NCBI GenBank assembly: GCA_003451645.1
Contig: DMER01000254.1
Location: forward strand, 12,720 to 28,096
From: Alphaproteobacteria bacterium
Lineage (GTDB): Bacteria > Pseudomonadota > Alphaproteobacteria > Micropepsales > Micropepsaceae
Reading direction: 5' to 3'
DNA length: 15,377 nucleotides
Shown: positions 1-6,751 of the stretch, piece by piece
Position numbering within the stretch: position 1 is the stretch's first letter
How the letters are laid out: every line of letters begins with the position of its first letter
Notes under the pieces: model-generated
Seen by the model: the letters and a program-made list of their open reading frames with translations, nothing else
What the model was told of the DNA's origin: nothing
The model's database searches: none
Translations under genes and position numbers: made by a program

Positions 1-1
1 A

Positions 2-1018
2 ATTGGGCGGCTGGTCGTCGCGCTGCGGCCCCGGCTGGTTCAATTCAAACCGAACCAACTGCTCTGTGCGAAGGGCGATCCAGCGGATCGGCTTTGGCTA
101 GTTTTCCGGGGCGCGATGCGGGTCGACGATAGCGGGGGGCGGGCGACTGACATCGTCCGGAATGCGCCATGTCTTATTGGTGAGCTTGGAGTTGTACTGG
201 ACGAACCACGACGCACCGCAGATGTGACGGCGATCGGACCAGTGGAGGCGCTTGAGATTTGCGAGCAAGCCATTGCTCAGCTTCCGAGCGATCTACAAGC
301 GCCGGTTTGGCGCGGGTTGATGCGGCACGCAGCAATGAAGCTGCAAGCCGCGGTCCCGCTAAGGGCTGAAGCGTTAGGGCGGGAAATGACGTTAAACGAC
401 GTCTTGGCAAAGTTTGTGAACCCCCATGCTCGTTCGACAATGCAAAGCGAATTTAGGGAAGAGTTCAGAACCGAAACCGTCGTTGTACTTTTTTCCGATC
501 TTGAGGGGTTCAGCGCAGTAGCGGAGCGCTGTGATCCGGATGTGCTGTCGCGGTTCATGAAAGATGTCTTGAGCCGGCAAAGCGTCATTATTGAGGCCGC
601 GGGCGGCTACATCGACAAATTCATTGGCGATGCCGTTATGGCCTATTGGCGAATTCTGCCTTCACAGGAGCAAGAGGTCGCGGGCCGTGCTGTCGCAGCG
701 GCGGAGGCGATTGCCGCGGAGCTAAACACCCTGCGGTATCCAGTTTCTGGTGACCCTGTGCGGTTGCGCATCGGCCTTGAGCTCGGTGAAGCCAAGATCG
801 GAAATTTCGGTTCGTTAGAACGTTGGGCCTTCACCGCCATCGGTGAAACCGTCAACCGCGCGGCGCGCCTTGAGCAAGCCCGCGGCCACTTCGGGCCTAT
901 TCGCATCGGCGGGCAGTTGCGGGAGAAATGCGCCGCGACGGTTCAAGAGCGCTTCCGGCATGTGGCGTCAGCGCCTGTAAAAGATCGCACCTACAATTTT
1001 TTTCACACTGGAGAATAA
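2..1018 (+). CDS. CNB domain-class III nucleotide cyclase fusion (5' end outside window)
   Basis: The frame is open from base 2, so the start lies left of the window; an ATG at 116 is internal. Residues below count from that ATG. The part encoded from base 2 to about base 275 is a cyclic-nucleotide-binding fold: a GDPADRLWLV-like strand, then a phosphate-binding cassette with Gly22-Glu23 and Pro31-Arg32. A class III cyclase domain follows (about 118-260). All six catalytic positions are present: metal Asp128 (FSDLEGFS) and Asp172 (IGD), base-contacting Lys168 and Thr240, and transition-state Asn247 and Arg251. Lys plus Thr is the class IIIb pattern, so ATP is the likeliest substrate. No membrane segment is visible, so it should be cytosolic, act as a homodimer, and may bind its own or a partner's product. 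The next gene begins 10 bases downstream. Domain calls are firm; the biological role is inferred. Confidence 0.9.
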   Translation: MGRLVVALRPRLVQFKPNQLLCAKGDPADRLWLVFRGAMRVDDSGGRATDIVRNAPCLIGELGVVLDEPRRTADVTAIGPVEALEICEQAIAQLPSDLQAPVWRGLMRHAAMKLQAAVPLRAEALGREMTLNDVLAKFVNPHARSTMQSEFREEFRTETVVVLFSDLEGFSAVAERCDPDVLSRFMKDVLSRQSVIIEAAGGYIDKFIGDAVMAYWRILPSQEQEVAGRAVAAAEAIAAELNTLRYPVSGDPVRLRIGLELGEAKIGNFGSLERWAFTAIGETVNRAARLEQARGHFGPIRIGGQLREKCAATVQERFRHVASAPVKDRTYNFFHTGE

Positions 1019-1028
1019 GGATCAGACG

Positions 1029-2552
1029 ATGGCCAATTCATGGACCAAAACCAAAGCGAAAGAGCGGATCGAGAAGAGCCTTACCGACGTGCAGTCCCCT
1101 ACGATCAAGGACTATGTCCGCGACACGAGCCTTGACAATATTCCGAACGGGGTCGCCTACAAAGTCGACGGCGTCCATCTCTACGTCGACATCGTCAACA
1201 TGGCAGCGTTGCTTGCGGGGACCGACAAGGAAGGCGAGACCATTCACCAACGCGTTCTGCGCTTCATGGAATTGCACTACCGCGCCGTCGCGAGAATTCT
1301 GAACGAATGCGACGTTGTTCGCGTGGATTTCGCCAACCAGCGTCTGCATGCGGTCGTGACTAAGCCCTATGACGACGAGGCAAAGCGGATCAAACGCGCG
1401 GTCGCTATTGCTCAACTGATCCAGGATGTCGTGGCGCAGACAGGCGACAGCGACGACAATATTCCGGATGCGCAAGTGCGGGTGGGCATCGATTCAGGTG
1501 TGGCACTGGCTGTCAACAATGGCCGGCGCGGCGCACGCGAGCCGCTGTTCTTGGGTGTGCCCGCGAATGTCGCGGCCAAACACGCCGCGGGCACGAAACT
1601 CGGGATCTTTGTGACCGCCAATGCGCGCGCAGCCGCGGGGTTTGCGAAAGTAGACGACACGAAAGCGACTGCATTGTCGGCGGTCGACATTGCGGCGGCA
1701 CAGGAGAGCGCCCAATTGGGCACGGATGCGTCGGCCATTGTTGAGAAATGGCGCGACGACCTAAAGAAGAATCCTCTTGGCCGTTTCGAGTTCAGCGGTC
1801 AAACGCCACCACTCGCGAACATGCCGATCGACGAGCTGTCGCCGTCTAATTGCAAGCGACAGGACCTAACCGTTTTGTTTGCAGACATCGATAGGTTCTC
1901 TGCCTTCGTCGCGGATCGGATTGCGGCGGCGCCAAAAGACGTCGTACAAGTTCTGCACGTTTTGCGTTCAGAGCTCGATGCCGTGCTGCGCTTGGATTTC
2001 CAGGGCTTTAAGCTACGATTCATTGGCGACTGTATTCTGGGCTTGAGCTGCGATGGGACGGCGCAAACGACGGATGCGCCGTTGACGGTCGCCAATGTGA
2101 CGATCATCGCGGCGGCGCTGCACAGCAGCTTTGAGATGTGCCTGGAGGTTTTGGAGGCGAAGGGTATCGATCTTGACATTGACGACACGACGTTGGGTCT
2201 GGCGGTCGGATTCGAGCTCGGTCCCGTGGCGACTACGCGCTTGGGACTCAAAGGCGATTTGATCCCGTGCTCCGTCGGACGGTCTGTTGTGGGCGCTGAA
2301 GCGGAGCAGAACCGGTGCGCAAGTGACGTGACCGCTATTGGGCCGCAGGCCTTTGCGGCGGCCAGCGATGCCGTGAAGGGGCTATTCGACGCGTCGCGCA
2401 AGGCGAAGAGTTTGCGTTATGCCGATGTTGTTGAAGCTCTCGCGGAGCGCGATGAGCGCGCCGCCAAAGTCGTTTTTGCGCCCGCGCTAGCCAGATCGCC
2501 GCTGCAAACGGCGGCCGCGCAATCAAGTCCGCGAAGTTATTGTGGTTCATAG
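1029..2552 (+). CDS. Tandem class III cyclase-like protein with two diverged domains
   Basis: This 507-aa protein starts 10 bases after the CNB-cyclase gene, with AAGGA just upstream of the ATG. Domain 1 (about 45-205) keeps one metal Asp (Asp54) and the transition-state Asn (Asn180). It has Gln104 at the second metal position, Asp100 and Leu173 at the base-specifying positions, and Lys184 in place of Arg. Domain 2 (about 277-445) keeps both metal residues (Asp286 in FADIDRFS, Asp334 in IGD). It has Arg330 in place of Lys, Cys414 in place of Asp/Thr, and Val421 and Ala425 in place of Asn and Arg. Metal ligands from domain 2 and Asn/Lys from domain 1 could form a single composite site, as the C1 and C2 halves of animal adenylyl cyclases do. 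It may be a cyclase of altered base preference, or a pseudoenzyme partner of the upstream cyclase. Residue alignments were made by eye. Confidence 0.85.
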   Translation: MANSWTKTKAKERIEKSLTDVQSPTIKDYVRDTSLDNIPNGVAYKVDGVHLYVDIVNMAALLAGTDKEGETIHQRVLRFMELHYRAVARILNECDVVRVDFANQRLHAVVTKPYDDEAKRIKRAVAIAQLIQDVVAQTGDSDDNIPDAQVRVGIDSGVALAVNNGRRGAREPLFLGVPANVAAKHAAGTKLGIFVTANARAAAGFAKVDDTKATALSAVDIAAAQESAQLGTDASAIVEKWRDDLKKNPLGRFEFSGQTPPLANMPIDELSPSNCKRQDLTVLFADIDRFSAFVADRIAAAPKDVVQVLHVLRSELDAVLRLDFQGFKLRFIGDCILGLSCDGTAQTTDAPLTVANVTIIAAALHSSFEMCLEVLEAKGIDLDIDDTTLGLAVGFELGPVATTRLGLKGDLIPCSVGRSVVGAEAEQNRCASDVTAIGPQAFAAASDAVKGLFDASRKAKSLRYADVVEALAERDERAAKVVFAPALARSPLQTAAAQSSPRSYCGS

Positions 2553-3369
2553 ACAAGACGCATGCCTCAAGTTTTTGCGCGAGGCCGCTGATGCAACGGT
2601 GCTCTTGAGGGGCGTCCGCGCGGATCGGTTAAAGGCAAGATTGTCTGTAATCCGGCCCGATGGGACGCAAGATCAGTTCGATGTGCTGATTGAGCCCCGT
2701 GGGGCAAGTAGCGTTTCGGTGCGAGAGGCAGTCGTGGGCTGCCGATTGCCGTCGTGGTGTCCTGACAGGCACATTAACGCCGATGGCAGTTTTTGCTTGA
2801 GCTGGGCCGAAGCCGAGCCGCTGACGATTGACTCCCTTGAAAACGCCCAGCGCTGGTGGGCTGCACTATTTGGCTTTTTGAAGAGGCAACGTATTGCGGA
2901 GCGCGCACGACGCTGGCCAATGGGTCGCAGCCGTGCGCATGGGCCTGACGCCGCGCAAGCTGAGGCTGAGGCTGAGGCCATTGCTGGCAGTTTGGGATAC
3001 CGCCTTCTCTCTGACCTGCGGAGGGGCAAGCTAAGCGCAAAGTTCGGGATCGGCACCGGCGTAGTGAAGACGCCGGGTTGGTCTTTCTATTTGGATGGCC
3101 GGCGCATTCTAAACATCAGATACGATGGGATCATAACTGGTCTGAGCAACCGGACATGCCTCTGCGATCTTTGGAAAATAGCAACACCTAGCGCTTGCCG
3201 TGACCATCAAGGTCAGGTCATCGCACTGGGTATGGCCCTCGTGCGCCAGCAAGAAGCTGAAGCCCTTTTTTGGTCAGAAGCTAAGAGGCGCCTAGTTTGC
3301 TGCCGCTCAATGGACAGCTGTCCGTTGAACCCGGCAGTCCAGGAGAAGACATGCGGGGGGCTTGCATGA
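2542..3369 (+). CDS. Cysteine-rich protein, E2-associated-like, third gene of cyclase operon
   Basis: A 275-aa protein reading from a GTG at 2542. It overlaps the end of the previous gene by 11 bases, which implies translational coupling; no other start codon lies between the upstream in-frame stop (2488-2490) and this GTG. The central motif is Cys-rich and aromatic: CPDRHINADGSFCLSW at 73-88, then paired Trp105-Trp106. This resembles the RHI-x-DG-x-FCL segment I associate with prokaryotic E2-like and E2-associated cysteine-rich proteins. The C-terminal part has Cys206, Cys208, Cys219, Cys253, Cys254, Cys260 and Cys271, a likely metal-binding cluster. A six-base unit repeated three times gives Ala-Glu repeats at about 140-146. 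The family assignment is from memory and moderate. The role is unknown; effector, adaptor or regulator of the two cyclase genes are all possible. It converges on the abiE toxin gene with only 14 bases between stops. Confidence 0.75.
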   Translation: MVHRQDACLKFLREAADATVLLRGVRADRLKARLSVIRPDGTQDQFDVLIEPRGASSVSVREAVVGCRLPSWCPDRHINADGSFCLSWAEAEPLTIDSLENAQRWWAALFGFLKRQRIAERARRWPMGRSRAHGPDAAQAEAEAEAIAGSLGYRLLSDLRRGKLSAKFGIGTGVVKTPGWSFYLDGRRILNIRYDGIITGLSNRTCLCDLWKIATPSACRDHQGQVIALGMALVRQQEAEALFWSEAKRRLVCCRSMDSCPLNPAVQEKTCGGLA

Positions 3370-3383
3370 CCTTTTGCCCGTCA

Positions 3384-4400
3384 TCATCGTGCTACGTGGT
3401 TGGCCCGAGCCTCTAGTGCCCGGCATTTTTCAATCAGGTCGTCAAAAGTTTCAGCAGGTTCAAGCAGCAACCCGTCATCGATCATTCGGGCATAGTCATC
3501 GGCCAAAACGACTGCGCCATTGTTTTCTGGGACCAGACGCAAGGCGCCATTCACTGCTTCCAAGTAATCAATGGGCGAACCGTCGAACGCCTTTTCTTCG
3601 AAGAACATCGTTTTGTGGCGCGCGACGGCGGTCGCCAGGGCCCGATCGGCGAATGCCTTGTCTGCAAAACCCGCTTCGTCGAGCCGGATGACGTCATGCC
3701 AATGACGGGCGAATCGTTCGCCTCTAAGGCGCGCTTGCCGGCAGAAGACGTGGATTGCTGTAGCCTTTTCCCAAAACGTTCGTTCGGCGTGCATGACGCG
3801 CGTCTCCGCTGTTGGGAACGTCAGACCTGCAACGAACCCTGCGGCGTCGAATGCGATGCTCCGGATGCTGGCGGGCTCGCCGGTGGATCGCGCGCCGAAC
3901 TCCAACATGACGCTTGGCGCCACATAACCTGTCCCAGGCGTGTCGGTGCCATAGTCGATGAATAACCGGTCGCCGTCGACGCGAAGGGCTGCTTCGAGTC
4001 CCTCGGCCTCGAGCGCTTGGGCGATCACTTGGCGCGCACAGGACTGAACCCAGCGGGGCAGAAGTTGGCGGATGTCGCGGGTCCAACGCCGCTCCTCAGC
4101 GCGGGTCGTTGGCAGCGCCTCGGCGCGTCCACGCACGAGATCTGGCGCGAGCGCACGAATGTCATAGGTTAGGTCGACATCTTCGGAGAAGCGGCGGATG
4201 ACGTTGTATGCCTTTGACAATGACGTCCCGCCCTTGAAGACCAAGTCCGCGCCAAGGGGTGATGCATAGAGTGCGGCGAGCGCCCAGACGACCCAAACAT
4301 CCTTCTCCAAAAGATGCGCTGGACGCCCCGAACGATCGGCAGCGACGCCAAGGGCGTCACGCCGGTCTTGGCGTGACAATTTCAGAAATGCGTCAGCCAT
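3384..4400 (-). CDS. abiEii: AbiEii/AbiGii family nucleotidyltransferase toxin
   Basis: A 338-aa toxin of the type IV AbiE system, which arrests growth by transferring nucleotides to an RNA target (tRNA has been shown for relatives). The four family motifs can be read: KGGTSLSK at 56-63 (nucleotide-binding, Lys56), SEDVDL at 72-77 (metal Asp74 and Asp76), RTFWEK at 207-212 (Lys212), and RHWHDV at 232-237 with Asp236. The length is normal for the family and no lesion is visible, so it should be active. The ATG at 4400 lies inside the 3' end of the antitoxin gene with an 8-base overlap, the usual antitoxin-first arrangement. Transcription comes from the antitoxin promoter near 5005-5033. It ends convergently with the cyclase operon. 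Confidence 0.93.
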   Translation of the reverse strand: MADAFLKLSRQDRRDALGVAADRSGRPAHLLEKDVWVVWALAALYASPLGADLVFKGGTSLSKAYNVIRRFSEDVDLTYDIRALAPDLVRGRAEALPTTRAEERRWTRDIRQLLPRWVQSCARQVIAQALEAEGLEAALRVDGDRLFIDYGTDTPGTGYVAPSVMLEFGARSTGEPASIRSIAFDAAGFVAGLTFPTAETRVMHAERTFWEKATAIHVFCRQARLRGERFARHWHDVIRLDEAGFADKAFADRALATAVARHKTMFFEEKAFDGSPIDYLEAVNGALRLVPENNGAVVLADDYARMIDDGLLLEPAETFDDLIEKCRALEARANHVAR

Positions 4401-4983
4401 ACGCTGCCGTTCCGACGCGCTGGGCTAGCCACGATGGGAGCTGCGGCGTCGCTGCGACCAATTCGCCGAAAACGCTCGGCGGTAGTTTTTGTTTCAGCGT
4501 CTTCAGCGCGGATTCGGCTTTCTCCGGACCCAGCCAAGCAAGCGCGCGAACCGCGACGCCCGCTGGACGATTGGCGAGAACCAATTGCCATCGTGGCGCC
4601 CGGCGCAACTCCACGACCTGATTGCCGAGCCGCATCGTTCGGCTGCGGCCGGACGTCATGTAAACCGGCTTGACCGGAACTTGGGTTGTCAATCCAAGCG
4701 AATTGGCTGCGGATGCGCCGCTGGACACGATGACCTCACCACGTTGCGCCGCCAAAGCGTCGATAACCTGTTCGACGGAAGGCGTTCGCGGGCCGAACCG
4801 GCTTTCGACAGGGCGCAAATAGACGCCGCGCCCAGCGCGGACGAGCGCGCCACTCGCGCTGAGCCGTGCAAGCGCCTGATCGATCGCAGCGCGCTGCCCG
4901 AGATGAAGTAGCGCTTTGGCGGATACCGGCATGCCCTCGGGCAACCCGGCCGCATACGTCATGATATGTTTGGCGAGCTCCAT
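4393..4983 (-). CDS. abiEi: AbiEi-type (DUF6088-like) antitoxin
   Basis: A 196-aa protein matching AbiEi-family antitoxins. The N-terminal third (about 1-60) is a predicted winged helix with ...LARLSASGALVRAGRGVYL at about 39-57, the typical wing of these regulators. The remainder contains the family's 'SSGASAANSLGL' helix (86-97) and the 'PVYMTSGRSRTMRLG' strand region (105-119). In studied AbiE systems this protein neutralises the toxin and represses its own promoter through inverted repeats. The ATG at 4983 is preceded by a strong AGGAGG (complement of 4989-4994), 5 bases away. It is the first gene of a two-gene operon with the toxin, and a perfect inverted repeat lies over its promoter. 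The family match is strong; function is inferred from that family. Confidence 0.9.
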   Translation of the reverse strand: MELAKHIMTYAAGLPEGMPVSAKALLHLGQRAAIDQALARLSASGALVRAGRGVYLRPVESRFGPRTPSVEQVIDALAAQRGEVIVSSGASAANSLGLTTQVPVKPVYMTSGRSRTMRLGNQVVELRRAPRWQLVLANRPAGVAVRALAWLGPEKAESALKTLKQKLPPSVFGELVAATPQLPSWLAQRVGTAAYG

Positions 4984-4997
4984 GAGCGCCTCCTATG

Positions 4998-5025
4998 TGT
5001 CAGAAATATAGACGAGTTTCTGACA
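4998..5025. promoter_or_regulatory. Inverted-repeat operator over the abiE promoter
   Basis: TGTCAGAAA (4998-5006) and TTTCTGACA (5017-5025) form a perfect 9-bp inverted repeat with a 10-base spacer. The repeat overlaps the -10 box and the -10/-35 spacer of the abiE promoter. This is the expected position for an AbiEi autorepression site. A related half-site, TTTCTGTGA, lies at 5038-5046. Confidence 0.65.
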
Positions 5026-5033
5026 AGATACAA
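5005..5033 (-). promoter_or_regulatory. abiE promoter (-35/-10)
   Basis: Reading the minus strand, TTGTAT (complement of 5028-5033) and TATATT (complement of 5005-5010) are 17 bases apart. They sit 22 bases or more upstream of the antitoxin ATG. The -10 fits the sigma-70 consensus well; the -35 fits weakly. Confidence 0.6.
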
Positions 5034-5075
5034 GAACTTTCTGTGAACCTGCACTTTCCCCTGCTTCCATTTTTA

Positions 5076-5103
5076 ATGTATCATAAAGGACGTTATGATA
5101 CAC
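5076..5103. other. dif-like palindrome upstream of tyrosine recombinase
   Basis: TGTATCATAA (5077-5086) and TTATGATACA (5093-5102) are perfect inverted 10-bp arms around a 6-base centre (aggacg). The inner CATAA-6-TTATG is identical to the inner part of the E. coli XerC/XerD dif site, and 11-6-11 is the dif layout. It ends 8 bases before the recombinase ATG. It is a candidate recombination core site (dimer resolution or integration). It could instead be an operator or 5' hairpin controlling the recombinase gene. Confidence 0.55.
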
Positions 5104-5110
5104 AGAAAGC

Positions 5111-6112
5111 ATGACTGATTTGCCCAAGAGCCTTGAGATTGTTGCGGTTTCGGAACGCAAGGCCGTTTCGGAAACGGGCGCGATCGCCCTGCCCGGCCTG
5201 GTCGCTCAGGCTGGCGAGCAAGCCGCCCGGCGGTTCCTGGAGTTCTTCGCAGCGACCATCCGCAACAAGAATACGCGGGAAGCCTATTATCGGGCCGTGT
5301 GCCGGTTCTTTGGGTGGGCCGAAGACCGCGGCATCGGCGCACTCTCCAAAATCTCGCCGCTACATGTCGCTGCCTATATCGAAGCCATGCAGCGGGATTT
5401 CGAAAAGCCGACTGTCAAACAGCACCTCGCAGCGATCCGCATGTGCTTCGACTGGCTCGTGACAGGTCAGATCGTGCCCCAGAATCCAGCGCATGCCGTC
5501 CGCGGCCCTAAACACGTGATCAAGCGCGGAAAGACCGTGGTACTCGAAGCCAGCGAAGCGCGCGCACTGCTCGACTCTATCGACACGACAACCGTCATCG
5601 GCTTGCGCGATCGCGCGCTGATCGCGCTTCTCACCTATACATTCGCCCGCGTCTCGGCGGCGACTTCGATGCGGGTCGAAGACTACTACGCGCAAGGGAA
5701 ACGCTGGTGGGTGCGCCTGCATGAAAAGGGCGGCAAGCGCCACGAAATGCCAGTCCACCATAATCTCGAAGACTATCTCGACGCCTATATCAGAGCCGCG
5801 GGGATCGGCGGCCTGAACAAGGGGCCCCTCTTCCGCACATCAATGGGCAAGACCGATACGCTGACGACGAATGCCATGCACCGCACTGACGTCTACCGCA
5901 TGATCCGGCGCCGCGCACATGACGCTGGCATGGACACGAAAATCGGAGCCCATACCTTTCGCGCCACCGGGATCACAACCTACCTTAATAATGGCGGGAC
6001 GCTGGAAAAGGCGCAGTCAATGGCTGCGCATGAAAGCCCGCGAACGACGAAACTCTATGACCGCACGCAAGATGGCGTGACGCTGGATGAGGTCGAAAAG
6101 ATCGTTGTTTGA
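5111..6112 (+). CDS. Tyrosine recombinase / site-specific integrase
   Basis: A 333-aa phage-integrase-family recombinase that breaks and rejoins DNA through a 3'-phosphotyrosine intermediate. An N-terminal SAM-like core-binding domain covers about 38-132 and the catalytic domain about 143-325. The catalytic set is complete: Arg180 (TFARVSA), Lys206 (HEKGGKR), His281 and Arg284 (HTFRATG), His307 (AAHESPR) and nucleophile Tyr316 (TKLYDR). Length and layout fit XerC/D-like or integron/ICE-type recombinases, without the long N-terminal arm-binding region of lambda integrase. Only a weak AGAAAG precedes the ATG, and a dif-like palindrome lies directly upstream. It is divergent from the abiE pair. 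The family call is firm; whether it integrates the element or resolves multimers is not decided by the sequence. Confidence 0.93.
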   Translation: MTDLPKSLEIVAVSERKAVSETGAIALPGLVAQAGEQAARRFLEFFAATIRNKNTREAYYRAVCRFFGWAEDRGIGALSKISPLHVAAYIEAMQRDFEKPTVKQHLAAIRMCFDWLVTGQIVPQNPAHAVRGPKHVIKRGKTVVLEASEARALLDSIDTTTVIGLRDRALIALLTYTFARVSAATSMRVEDYYAQGKRWWVRLHEKGGKRHEMPVHHNLEDYLDAYIRAAGIGGLNKGPLFRTSMGKTDTLTTNAMHRTDVYRMIRRRAHDAGMDTKIGAHTFRATGITTYLNNGGTLEKAQSMAAHESPRTTKLYDRTQDGVTLDEVEKIVV

Positions 6113-6165
6113 CCGTCTGGATCCCTTCACCATACAAGCGCGACCACGCTCACAAGGGCGATGGC

Positions 6166-6681
6166 TCAATCTTGCTCGATCTCAGCGCTAACGCCGCGCT
6201 CGCGCGATTGATGTTGACCAAGCTTGTTCTCAATTTCGGCATCGGCACGGCCCGCACCGGTTTGCCTGCCCACGGTTATTTTCTCTCGTGCCAATCGACG
6301 GTCGCGTGGCGCTCCAGACATTTTTGACGCCGTGGGTGTTGGACTAAACCCATTGGAAGTGCCCAAACCCATCAAGTGCCGAACGCGATCATGCAGATAC
6401 CGTTCGTGCACGTGAGAGCTGTCACGCATCTTGGCCACTATTTCAGAGCGATGTTCTGGAGATTCAGAGAGGCTACGCATTAAGTCAGTGTATCTCTCGG
6501 GCGCACCGGACATTCCCTTGTCGCGCGCCTCCATATTGGCCTGAATGGCCATCTTCAAGGCGTTGATCGAAAGATCAAGAAGCCTGCCTTCCGCAGCCGG
6601 TGCGTAGCTTGCTGCCGACTTCTCACGAAGATTCATCAACGAGTCGAGCTGATCGAGGAGTTTGAGCAAGCCTTCGTCCAT
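6166..6681 (-). CDS. Hypothetical protein downstream of relaxase
   Basis: A 171-aa protein of unknown function. The start is set at 6681 by a good GGAGGT (complement of 6687-6692) six bases before the ATG; the frame stays open further upstream but without a comparable ribosome site. The N-terminal ~100 residues look helical and soluble (MDEGLLKLLDQLDSLMNL...), with Leu-rich helices. The C-terminal ~70 residues are rich in Arg, Gly, Ser and Gln and look disordered. There is no signal peptide or membrane segment. It starts 70 bases after the relaxase stop and is probably co-transcribed with it. An accessory transfer role is possible but unsupported by any motif I recognise. Confidence 0.6.
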   Translation of the reverse strand: MDEGLLKLLDQLDSLMNLREKSAASYAPAAEGRLLDLSINALKMAIQANMEARDKGMSGAPERYTDLMRSLSESPEHRSEIVAKMRDSSHVHERYLHDRVRHLMGLGTSNGFSPTPTASKMSGAPRDRRLAREKITVGRQTGAGRADAEIENKLGQHQSRERGVSAEIEQD

Positions 6682-6751
6682 GGTGGACCTCCAGCGTAGG
6701 GATATCAGACTCCTTAAAAATCTAACGATGATCGGATCGAAATTCGAGCCC

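Noticed and set aside
2959..2980. GCTGAG repeated three times in the Cys-rich gene
   Set aside because: A short in-frame Ala-Glu repeat. It could vary by slippage without frameshift, but nothing suggests phase variation.
3308..3327. Near-perfect palindrome around GGACAGCTGTCC
   Set aside because: It lies within the coding part of the Cys-rich gene, has no natural loop, and is not followed by a T run, so there is no good case for a terminator or operator.
3350..3375. CATGC/GCATG hairpin followed by TTTT between the convergent cyclase operon and abiE toxin gene
   Set aside because: The stem is only 5 bp and overlaps the stop region. It is too weak to call a terminator.
6113..6165. Possible att site or tRNA fragment just after the recombinase gene
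   Set aside because: No tRNA-like structure or direct repeat with the region upstream of the recombinase could be found by eye.
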